37,081 bases of DNA from a virus. Numbering within the stretch: position 1 is the first letter of the stretch; each line of letters opens with the position of its first letter. Below the pieces are notes generated by a model. It did not search any database, had not been told where the DNA came from, and saw nothing but the letters and a program-made list of their open reading frames with translations. The stretch spans positions 1-37,081 of the IMG/VR virus record IMGVR_UViG_3300027906_000059; one strand, 5' to 3'. The position numbers were made by a program, and so were the translations under genes. Positions 14,554 to 22,700 of this stretch are shown piece by piece.

Positions 14554-16232
14554 TATACCTGACCGAATGGATTAGATTGAGTGAAATCTAAGAAACTGTC
14601 TGCCAGATCTTCAATTTCGTCATTACTGTCGTATTCACTATATGTATCTTTATGAACATATGAATCAACAGAGTAATTAGAGAATTCAGTTGCTCCAAAG
14701 GAAACTGTTACACCAGTTGCAACTATTGTATTGACTGAAGGTGGATTGATATAAACTGTTCCAACACCAACAGAAGTAACTGTTGATCCTGAACCAATAA
14801 TTGGAGTAGCTCCAGCACCAACAATTAGTTCTTTCAATTGTTGACCAACTACAATGTTTGAAGTAGTAATTCCAGTAATTATTGTAGTGGTAATACCAAC
14901 AGTTCCTGCTGTACTTACAACAGTATTAAAGACTGTAGATTCTGTTGCTCGAATTATTTCACCAGGTAAGAATCCTGCTGGAACTGTAGATCCAATACCA
15001 ACATTAGATATCTTAATAATTTTAGTATCTACATCCCATTCCTTAACTCTTCCCTGTGCTCTGGATTTTTGTCCAACTACAAGTTCATTAAATGCAAAGT
15101 TTCCAACACCAGTATAAATTGCAGGATTAGAAATAGTAACAGTTGGTGCTTGTGTATATCCTAAACCAGCATTTCTAAATCTTATAGAATTAACAGTATT
15201 ATTAACACTCATTACAGGTTCAACAACTGCAATAGAAGATACTCCAATATATGCATCACTACCAATACCAGTAATAGTTACAGTTGGTGTCTTAGCATAA
15301 CCAACACCATTATTGGTCATAGTAAATGATAGAATACCTCTTCCCTTAGTTTCAACATATGCAGTAGCAGCAGCACCTATTCCACCACCACCAGTAATAG
15401 TTACAGTTGGTGCGTCAGTATATCCAGCACCAGGATTAATTATTGAAATACGATCTATTGAGAATATACCAGCTTTACTAGTGGTAATAGCAACCGCAGT
15501 AGCATTTTGATGTCCAAGTCCTGATGGAGCAGTTGATATAGCAACAGTTGGTGGAACCGCATATCCACTTCCGTCATTATTCAATAATATCTCCCTAACA
15601 TATCCCTTATTTGCAGGAGTTAATACTGCATTAGCAGTAGCAGTAGCACCAGTACCAATTAAATTAAGTGTAGTAATAAATCCAAGATCTTCTAGTTGAG
15701 TATCAATTGCCTCAATATCAGTATCAAGAACCTCATCCTCATATTCAAATAGTTCACATTTAAGTTGATAAACGTAATTTTTTCCTAATTGATAGAAAGG
15801 TTGCTCATGTTCTACAAACTTAACTTCAAATAATCTTTGACCCAATGGAAAATAAACTAAATCTCCTTCACGAGGTCTAGTTGATAATTCAATCTCATCA
15901 TCAGGCATAGCATCCAAAAATGGAGATATAAAATCTTCAAACCTTTCTCTAGATATAGTTACCGTTAATTCATCCTTTAAACTAACACCAAATTTGGTCA
16001 TTATATCACCTTGACCATTATATCCTTCAAAGGTATCTACATATGCTTCCAATAAAAAATTATCATCAAAAACAGATGATTGGACTTCTTTTAAAACAGT
16101 CTGTTTTCTTACATATTTTCTAGGTATATAAGTTACTTCTACTCCATAAATTCTTAACTGTTCATTGATTAAATCCTGAACAAGATTTTGCTCATTCTGA
16201 GAGCCTTGGAGAAAAAACGGGTTTAGTGCCAT
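14553..16232 (-). CDS. gp14: neck protein with large repeat insertion
   Basis: T4 gp14 family, 559 aa, about twice T4's 256. gp14 sits on the gp13 ring at the head-tail joint. The N-terminal ~185 residues are the family core: MALNPFFLQGSQNEQNLVQD, 'GVEVTYIPRKYVRKQTVLKE', 'DTFEGYNGQGDIMTKFG', 'DLVYFPLGQRLFEVKFVEHE', 'YQLGKNYVYQLKCELFEYED'. Residues about 208-370 contain four copies of a 'GxGYxxxPTVxI' motif (DNA 15535-15596, 15390-15451, 15267-15327, 15126-15186). The C-terminal 40 residues ('DSYVHKDTYSEYDSNDEIED' ... NPFGQV) return to core-like sequence. It starts 8 bases after gp13, with an AGGGGGAT ribosome site. The insert probably projects from the neck. Confidence 0.92.
   Translation of the reverse strand: MALNPFFLQGSQNEQNLVQDLINEQLRIYGVEVTYIPRKYVRKQTVLKEVQSSVFDDNFLLEAYVDTFEGYNGQGDIMTKFGVSLKDELTVTISRERFEDFISPFLDAMPDDEIELSTRPREGDLVYFPLGQRLFEVKFVEHEQPFYQLGKNYVYQLKCELFEYEDEVLDTDIEAIDTQLEDLGFITTLNLIGTGATATANAVLTPANKGYVREILLNNDGSGYAVPPTVAISTAPSGLGHQNATAVAITTSKAGIFSIDRISIINPGAGYTDAPTVTITGGGGIGAAATAYVETKGRGILSFTMTNNGVGYAKTPTVTITGIGSDAYIGVSSIAVVEPVMSVNNTVNSIRFRNAGLGYTQAPTVTISNPAIYTGVGNFAFNELVVGQKSRAQGRVKEWDVDTKIIKISNVGIGSTVPAGFLPGEIIRATESTVFNTVVSTAGTVGITTTIITGITTSNIVVGQQLKELIVGAGATPIIGSGSTVTSVGVGTVYINPPSVNTIVATGVTVSFGATEFSNYSVDSYVHKDTYSEYDSNDEIEDLADSFLDFTQSNPFGQV
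15126..15596 (-). repeat. four GxGY-PTVxI repeats inside gp14
   Basis: The coding DNA carries four related copies of about 60 bases, spaced 120-145 bases apart. The protein cores are 'NNDGSGYAVPPTVAIS', 'NPGAGYTDAPTVTITG', 'NNGVGYAKTPTVTITG' and 'NAGLGYTQAPTVTISN'. They are imperfect repeats of one beta-rich unit, absent from T4 gp14. Confidence 0.85.
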
Positions 16233-16240
16233 AAATCCCC

Positions 16241-17089
16241 CTAACCGATGAAGTCATAAGGAGGTAACTCATATTCGAGTGCCATTCTTCCCTTAAGATC
16301 ATCTAATTCCTTAACAGCATCATCATAAATTTCTCTACCATTAAGTTCAATTCCACCTGGTAATTTTGTTCCTCTAAACTTAAGTAAATTTTGACCCCAT
16401 TGTTTTTTAATTAATGAAGTTACATATTGTTTTAAGAAAAGATCATTGAATATATTATTATAGGTTGCTGGATCTAATGCCCTATAACAATCTAAAATTA
16501 ACCAATTACCTACAGATTCTTGCCCCCAATCAATATCTAAATATAATCTATTTTGTCTTCTATTAAATCTTATTTGTTTATCTGTTGTAAGTAGAAAATC
16601 TATATCTTCTAGATAAGATTTTGTCATAGCATATTGCAACAACTCAACAGAATTGAATTGATACAAATCATTTAAGAATAACTGATATTTGATACTAAAC
16701 ATTCCACCAGAAATTGTACTAGTATCAAATTTAAATATCTTTTCTACACCAAGAACAGAATCTGGAATTTGTAAGTAATTGGATGTTTCATACCAATTAG
16801 AAGTTATAGACCCAATTCCTGTATTTACTCCCTGTGTTGTAGTAGTTACTATACCAACACCAGTAGTATCTTTTCCAGTCCCCCTATCAATATCTTCTTG
16901 TGTTATCTTATACTTAAGATACATTCTTTCAATACCATCAAAATGGCGTTCATTAAAATATTGAATACCATCATCAATTAGATCTTCTATTTGCTCATCA
17001 TCAACATTAATCTCAAGAACAGGAGCACCTAATCTTCTAAGACAATATTCTCTAAAGCTACTTCTACTACTTACAGCATGTCCTACCAT
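16241..17089 (-). CDS. gp13: neck protein
   Basis: T4 gp13 family, 282 aa (309 in T4). It forms the ring under the portal that seals the filled head and accepts gp14 and then the tail. Clear family segments: 'SSFREYCLRRLGAPVLEINV' (10-29), 'DEQIEDLIDDGIQYFNERHF' (31-50), 'NYLQIPDSVLGVEKIFKF' (about 103-120), 'WLILDCYRALDPATYNNIFN' and 'YVTSLIKKQWGQNLLKFRG', ending 'LPPYDFIG'. A GAGG ribosome site precedes ATG 17089. gp14 and gp15 follow, as in T4. Confidence 0.95.
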   Translation of the reverse strand: MVGHAVSSRSSFREYCLRRLGAPVLEINVDDEQIEDLIDDGIQYFNERHFDGIERMYLKYKITQEDIDRGTGKDTTGVGIVTTTTQGVNTGIGSITSNWYETSNYLQIPDSVLGVEKIFKFDTSTISGGMFSIKYQLFLNDLYQFNSVELLQYAMTKSYLEDIDFLLTTDKQIRFNRRQNRLYLDIDWGQESVGNWLILDCYRALDPATYNNIFNDLFLKQYVTSLIKKQWGQNLLKFRGTKLPGGIELNGREIYDDAVKELDDLKGRMALEYELPPYDFIG

Positions 17090-17104
17090 TACCTTACCTC
17101 AATT

Positions 17105-17281
17105 TTATTTGCTGGTTTCGCCATCTTTTTGTTCTTGTAATTCCTTAAGATTTAGATAGTCCTGTTTAAGGGTGTTTAGTTTTGCTTCCAAAAGTATATT
17201 TTGGTTGGTCAATGTCGCAATTTTCTGATTATAAATTTTAATCAAGGTGTTCACATCAACTTCATTATTTTGTTCAATCAT
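17105..17281 (-). CDS. small coiled-coil protein, 58 aa
   Basis: ATG 17281 to TAA 17105-17107 encodes 58 residues. After MIEQNNEVDVNTLIKIYNQK the chain continues 'IATLTNQNILLEAKLNTLKQ' and 'DYLNLKELQEQ', with leucine/isoleucine heptads typical of a coiled coil over residues about 12-50. A GGAGG lies about 15 bases upstream of the ATG, within the end of the fibre gene. It sits between fibre and gp13, the place held by wac (fibritin) in T4, but it is far too short to be full fibritin. Possible roles: trimerisation, fibre chaperone or whisker stub. Confidence 0.75.
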   Translation of the reverse strand: MIEQNNEVDVNTLIKIYNQKIATLTNQNILLEAKLNTLKQDYLNLKELQEQKDGETSK

Positions 17282-17286
17282 AGTGT

Positions 17287-18894
17287 TTAGAAGGTTCCTC
17301 CATCGAGAGTGCTAGTCCATTTTGGTATACCAGCAGCATTTGTAGTTAAGACATAATTTGAAGTAGTTATACCAGAAGTTGTTGCAGCAGCACCAACCAT
17401 TTTACCAGTAGTATCAAAGTAAACTATACCGTTACCAGTAGCGTCAAAATCGCCAGTCTGGAAGTATATATCCTTGATGTCTAATGCACCTCTTGTACCA
17501 CTGATTACATTACCAGTGATTGTTGCATCAGGAACATAAGTAAATGCTCTTTCAGGTGCGTTACTACCATCACCACCAGCATCAGAATAACCAAAGAATC
17601 CCTTCTTGTTATTGCCAGTACCAGAACTGGTATTATAATCAAAAGCGATACCACGATCAGTCTGAGTATCGTATGCAGCAGTAAGTGTTAACTGAGTTGT
17701 TGTTGCAATACCACCAGTAGTGTTATTGCTAATAAAGATAGTACCAATACCACTACCACTATGAGGAGTTATGTAAGAATGAACTGAAGTATTATTTGGA
17801 ATACTTGAACTTCCTGTAACTACATCACCTGTATTAATACCAACAACAGAATCTAATACAACTAGAGTTGTTCCAGATCCAACTGTAGTCATTACAGTTC
17901 TCTTACTGGTTACATCACCAATAACAAAAATAGGATCATTAACTGATACAACACTAGAATTAACAGTGGTAGTTGTACCATCTACTTGCAAGTCACCTTT
18001 AACAACTACTACACCTTCATTACTTAAACCATCTGGATATGGGTCAATATACAATGTAGTTCCATGACCTTGCTTAGTTGAAATTATATTAGATGAAATT
18101 CCAACACCACCTATTCTTGCATCTAAAGTAGTAAAGACTCCACCTGTTTGGAATATATTTCCTTCAAAAGTAGAAATACCAGTAACTTTTATGTTTCTGG
18201 CAGTCATCTCATCAAATATTATATCATCACCAACGTGGAGATCTCCACCAACATAAAGATCACCTGTAAATGTAGTTATTCCAGTAAATGTTGATACACC
18301 AGCAACTGTAAAGTTACCACCAACATTTAAACTCTTCTCTATACCTACACCACCCTCAAAGATAGCAGCACCTGTATCTTTAGTTGCTGAATCTGTAGCA
18401 ATATTCCATCTCCAATTAGCACCTGTAACAGTAACTTGATCGGTTCCATTTTCATCATATTCTATCTTTGCATCTTTACTATCACCAAATGTTAAAAATT
18501 TATCATCTGGGATAATAACTTCACCAGAACCATTTGTATTTAAATAAAGATCTCCGTCAGTATTTGTAGTTGAGACGGTATTAGCGTCTAATTTTAAATT
18601 ATCTACATTCCATTCATCTACTTTACGGTTTTGATCAAGAATAGGAACAAAACCTCTTGCAGCTGCAGTTGGGTTTGCCTGACCAGCAATTGCACCTGGT
18701 GCAATACTTAATAAGTCTGTATAATATCTACCACCAATTACTTGTACATTTCCACCATTATCACCAATAAAGACTCTATCACCTTTATTTGCTTGTGTTC
18801 CACTTCCGTCTAGAGTAGCACCTAATTCACCAAATGCTAGAGAACCTGGGGCAGTAGTTCCAGTCGATCTTTTTATTCGTATAATACTTGCCAT
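17287..18894 (-). CDS. tail-fibre-like virion protein with Mtd-type N-terminus
   Basis: 535 aa. The N-terminus 'IIRIKRSTGTTAPGSLAFGE' followed by 'GDRVFIGDNGGNVQVIGG' resembles the N-terminal domain of the Bordetella phage major tropism determinant, which attaches receptor-binding fibres to the virion. Residues about 190-330 are repetitive beta-solenoid-like sequence ('FTGITTFTGDLYVGGDLHVG', 'TARNIKVTGISTFEGNIFQ', 'VVKGDLQVDGTTTTVNSSVV'). The C-terminus 'YVLTTNAAGIPKWTSTLDG' ends in GGTF, like the neighbouring 75-aa protein. I see no reverse transcriptase or variable repeat of a diversity-generating system. Likely a fibre or baseplate spike that binds the host surface; the partner is unknown. 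Confidence 0.8.
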   Translation of the reverse strand: MASIIRIKRSTGTTAPGSLAFGELGATLDGSGTQANKGDRVFIGDNGGNVQVIGGRYYTDLLSIAPGAIAGQANPTAAARGFVPILDQNRKVDEWNVDNLKLDANTVSTTNTDGDLYLNTNGSGEVIIPDDKFLTFGDSKDAKIEYDENGTDQVTVTGANWRWNIATDSATKDTGAAIFEGGVGIEKSLNVGGNFTVAGVSTFTGITTFTGDLYVGGDLHVGDDIIFDEMTARNIKVTGISTFEGNIFQTGGVFTTLDARIGGVGISSNIISTKQGHGTTLYIDPYPDGLSNEGVVVVKGDLQVDGTTTTVNSSVVSVNDPIFVIGDVTSKRTVMTTVGSGTTLVVLDSVVGINTGDVVTGSSSIPNNTSVHSYITPHSGSGIGTIFISNNTTGGIATTTQLTLTAAYDTQTDRGIAFDYNTSSGTGNNKKGFFGYSDAGGDGSNAPERAFTYVPDATITGNVISGTRGALDIKDIYFQTGDFDATGNGIVYFDTTGKMVGAAATTSGITTSNYVLTTNAAGIPKWTSTLDGGTF

Positions 18895-18896
18895 TT

Positions 18897-19124
18897 CTAG
18901 AAGCTACCTCCGTTGATGTCCAAATTTTGTGCTGCTCCTGGAGTTAAGTCTAATGTAGCATCCCATTTCTGAGTACTAGCATTATAAACCAACACCATTC
19001 CATTTTGTGGGCTACCGATACTCACATCATTCAGACCAGCTAAAGTACCGCTAGAATTTCCCGCTAATGAGGATGCAACCTTAATAGCGTTCTGTTGTCC
19101 AACTCTTACTTTAATGTCTGCCAT
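18897..19124 (-). CDS. small fibre-tip-like virion protein, 75 aa
   Basis: A 75-aa protein starting MADIKVRVGQQNAIKVASSL. The segment 'LNDVSIGSPQNGMVLVYNAS' followed by 'QKWDATLDL' is the 'LxDV..P.xGxVLxYN...W' motif common in phage tail fibres. The chain ends 'NLDINGGSF', matching the GG(S/T)F end of the following 535-aa fibre. ATG 19124 overlaps the stop of the 112-aa gene (TAATG) and its stop is 2 bases from the fibre ATG. Probably a virion part made with the fibre. Confidence 0.75.
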   Translation of the reverse strand: MADIKVRVGQQNAIKVASSLAGNSSGTLAGLNDVSIGSPQNGMVLVYNASTQKWDATLDLTPGAAQNLDINGGSF

Positions 19125-19462
19125 TATTTGGTCACTCCTTGCCTAACCATAACTGACCCTTCCACAACCCTAGTCACTTCTCCTACAGTATCTGTAATTA
19201 ATACATCATACATATACCTACCTGGTGCAAGATCTCTAGTATCTGATGTACTCAGACCTACTCTAATTCTCCCTGATGAGGGATTTACAATAGTAGCTGT
19301 AAAATCAGTCTTTGTTGGTGCATCAGGATGCTTTCTCATTTGAGCTTGGATACTATATCCAGTCAAATCAGTAGCTGCATTGGATGATGTACTTTCCAAA
19401 TTAAAAATTTGGGAAAAGGTTGTTCCAGTATTTACGGTTAGGTTACTTACGTAAACTGACAT
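19124..19462 (-). CDS. small virion protein with Ig-like beta domain, 112 aa
   Basis: MSVYVSNLTVNTGTTFSQIF begins a single beta-sandwich-like domain with 'DLTGYSIQAQMRKHPDAPTK', 'SSGRIRVGLSTSDTRDLAPG' and 'YMYDVLITDTVGEVTRVVEG'. This pattern matches the N-terminal domains of baseplate or fibre adaptor proteins (BppU-like) and many small marine phage virion proteins, from memory. It leads the small-fibre set and has its own late-type box CCTAAATA 30 bases upstream. Likely an adaptor between baseplate and fibre; not proven. Confidence 0.72.
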   Translation of the reverse strand: MSVYVSNLTVNTGTTFSQIFNLESTSSNAATDLTGYSIQAQMRKHPDAPTKTDFTATIVNPSSGRIRVGLSTSDTRDLAPGRYMYDVLITDTVGEVTRVVEGSVMVRQGVTK

Positions 19463-19491
19463 TTATAAAAATATTTTCAGGATCTAAAGTA

Positions 19492-19499
19492 TATTTAGG
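19492..19499 (-). promoter_or_regulatory. late-promoter-like box CCTAAATA for fibre genes
   Basis: The minus strand reads CCTAAATA in the 43-base gap before the 112-aa gene, 30 bases from its ATG. It shares the CTAAATA core with the boxes at 1672-1679 and 2582-2589. Confidence 0.5.
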
Positions 19500-19505
19500 C
19501 TAACA

Positions 19506-19706
19506 CTAATTAGGATTATTAACTAATTCCTTAAGTAAGGTCTTAATCTCAGTAATATCATCTTTTAATTTATCAATTTCTTCTTTTTGGGATCTTTTCA
19601 GATCCCTCATCTTGATATATTCATTATATCCTTGAGTATCATGATTTATAATAGCACCAGAATCTTCATCTCTGTAAAGATTCGTATGACCCTCAACTCT
19701 CATCAT
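19506..19706 (-). CDS. small coiled-coil protein, 66 aa
   Basis: MMRVEGHTNLYRDEDSGAII opens the protein; a second in-frame ATG (19703) would start one residue later. Residues about 30-62 ('EYIKMRDLKRSQKEEIDKL', 'DDITEIKTLLKELVN') form a charged coiled coil. Similar short 'RVEGHxNLYRD' proteins are common in marine T4-like phages next to structural genes, as I recall. Its ATG overlaps the stop of the 2442-aa protein (TAATG), so it is made in step with it. Role unknown, perhaps assembly or fibre attachment. Confidence 0.75.
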   Translation of the reverse strand: MMRVEGHTNLYRDEDSGAIINHDTQGYNEYIKMRDLKRSQKEEIDKLKDDITEIKTLLKELVNNPN

Positions 19707-22700
19707 TATGCTAACGCAATAACTCTAAAGTCTTGGTATCTTGGTGCATATGCTTCATTGGATCCACTAGAAACTAACTTAATTTTAAATCCAGTAAATT
19801 CTACAAGATCATCACTAGTGAACTGATACTCTAAGAATTCATCGTCTCTACTTGCAGGAACAAAGAAATCAGGATGACCTGTATTCTTAGCAGGATCAAT
19901 AATCCTTTGACCTGTATCTCCAAAATCCCTTAGATTCTCATATCCAGGGAATAGTTCCCAAGATAATTCAGCATCTGGAGTATCTTCTCTAATAAGTTGA
20001 TAAAGTACTCTAAAGTCGGCAGAAGAGTTTCTAAATGCAGCAACTAATACCTTTAATGAAGTTGCAGGATTCTTTAAATCAACTCTCCTTGTAATGTAAA
20101 CTCCTGCATGAGGATCTCCAGAAGGATTGTCAGATTCACCATCTCTAGTATAATCAGTAATTGGACTATTAAGTCTACTTCTTTGGTAAACTACAATACC
20201 ATTCATTGTATCTAATACTGGAGACAAATTAGCATCAGTAGTATTAAATTGAACTGCAAGAGTCATTGACCTATTCTTAGGTAAGTCAGTTAAATGAGTT
20301 GTTTCATTAATCTCTGAGCAAACTATTCTAGGTGTAATTAACGTATTTGGTTGATTTAGAGTGACATTTTCATATCCTTTATCTAGGAAAGAAACTTCAC
20401 TTCCACTAGCACTTGTACCAGAGGTTGATCTCAATTGACTACTAATTGTAGTTGTATCACTAGGAGTTAATAAGTTAAACTGTGGAATAATTCTATTATA
20501 TTGGAAATTCTGAGAAGCCCATATATCACTTCCACCAAGATTTGCTTCATTATTAAAGCTTAACTGAGTATCCCCTGTAGCTAAATCAGCTCTTGGAATT
20601 TTTATATGATACTTATCAATAGTTCTAGAATTGCTTACAGAAGCTGCTAATGTGTGAGTTCGATTGATCCTATCCAATCCAACACCATTTAACTCATACT
20701 TATATGCAACATCATTTGCATTATGAGTTCTTTCTATAGTACCTTCTACTCCTCTAGTTCCAATACCTAATTGATTGGTTCCAACACTATCGTAGAAAAT
20801 AATTTCACTATTAATCTTAACGTACCCTTTATCAATATTTGCCTGACCATCAAAGTCAACAAATCCAGCAGTACTTGCAACAGAAATTATTTGATCACCA
20901 ATATCCAAATTATCTGATAAAAGAACAGGAGGAGTATTTGGTTCAATATCTTGTAGTTGAACTACATTCTGATCGGCAGTCATACCGTGATTATAATGCT
21001 CAATCTCAAGAACATCACCAGAGTAAAGCTCATTGATTAAGGCAGAAGATACAACATCAGTACTACCTAATGCTACTCTATTACTACCAGAATAATAAAC
21101 TAAATCTTGACCAGCAGTAAATTCTTCACCGTGAACATCTTTCAGATAAATTGTATCCTGTGATGCTGTAGCTGTGATAGTTAATTCAGCACCAGTACCT
21201 TTTAATCCAGCAGATGAAGTAGTAAGACCTACAACATCACCAACGGCGTAACCATTACCTGCTGCACCAAAAGCACTTATAGAGGCAACAACTCCACCTG
21301 AAACAACAACTGTTGCTTGTCCACCAGTACCATTACCAGTTACATTATAAAGGGGAACATTAGAATATGTTGCATTATCATATCCAGTACCAGCATTAGT
21401 AACTGTACCCGTATTAATAGGACCACCAACGCTTTCAATAATTCCAGTTGGACCAGTTCCTCCAGCAGAACCTTCACTAACCTTTGCACCAACACCCAAA
21501 GTAACAAGAGTTGCTGCATGAGTTGTAGCAGTATGTTGAACTCTTAATTTTCTAGGTAATGTCTTAATAGCATTACTCATCAATCTTGGTATAGATTGTG
21601 ATCCAGAACCAAGATTTTGGTTATAGAAGTAAGCAGTACCAGGTTGAGTTATAAACGATGCTTTATAAAGTTTAAACTTAAGATCTTCAAATTGGCTTGG
21701 TGTCCAAATAGATCCATTTTGTGACTTAAATAAACTTCCACCAACATACTGACGAGTAACCATTACAGATTCTGCATTTGGTAAACTCTGAGTATTTACA
21801 GTCCTTTCACCCATTTGAGCAATCCATGCTTCATAATTATTTGTTGTTGGAGCAAGAAGAACTATTGCATACTCAGTACGTGGTTCCAAATAAACAGGAG
21901 ATGGGAAAGTTACTTTCGTTAAAACTTCTCCACTTGGATGCGTGTTAATTTGAGATGGATTTAAAGTAATACTAGCGTAATCCTGTACAACCTGAGTTGT
22001 AGGTGTACCTAATTCAACAGTTCTTACCTGAACTGTTATTCTCTCATTTGGATCTTTATTACCAAAATAAAGATCAACAGAAGTTAGGAATCCACCTGAT
22101 TCATCAGTTGTAAATGACTGTGCAAGAGGGTCGCATCTACGTGGTGGTGGGGGTGGTCTTCTTACAATAACTAAGGTATTTTTAAATGTTTCTACTATAC
22201 CAGTAGCAGTATATGATGTTTCTCCACTACTAATCAACTTACTACCTCTTAAAGGTGTAGCATTTGTTGAACTAGATGTAAGTTTAAATGTCTTAGTACC
22301 TGTTCTCCATCTTAATGGTGGTGGAGGACTTGCTATTGGATCTCTGAACCAGAATGATCCCATTATATCACCATAAGTGTCACAGACCAATCTAACATCA
22401 GTTACTGTTGCTTCAGCACCACTAGTTCTTCCTAATATAACAACTCCAGTACCAGTTGGAATATAACCCCAATAAGAACCTCTTGCCTCATCAGTTAGTG
22501 AAGCAATGTCTATGTTTAGAACAGTAGAAGACGCTGAATAAGCAGTTCCTAATGAAGTTGAAGTATTATATGGGTTAGCATTAAAAGTGTCTTCAGGGGT
22601 AGTAATATTTCCTTCTTTATGGTCTGGTTGAGCAATTCTCATTACTCCTGCCTGAGTACCATCAGGAGCATAAATCTCTACAACTTCACCCTTAACAAAT

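Noticed and set aside
15126-15596. CRISPR-like spaced repeats
   Set aside because: The repeats are imperfect, in frame and protein-coding; spacing varies and no cas genes are present.
17287-18894. Diversity-generating target because of the Mtd-like N-terminus
   Set aside because: No reverse transcriptase, template repeat or matching variable repeat is visible in the window.
20839-21547. Plus-strand frames opposite the 2442-aa gene
   Set aside because: Antisense shadows with Ser/Thr/Asn-rich low-complexity translation and no supporting signals.
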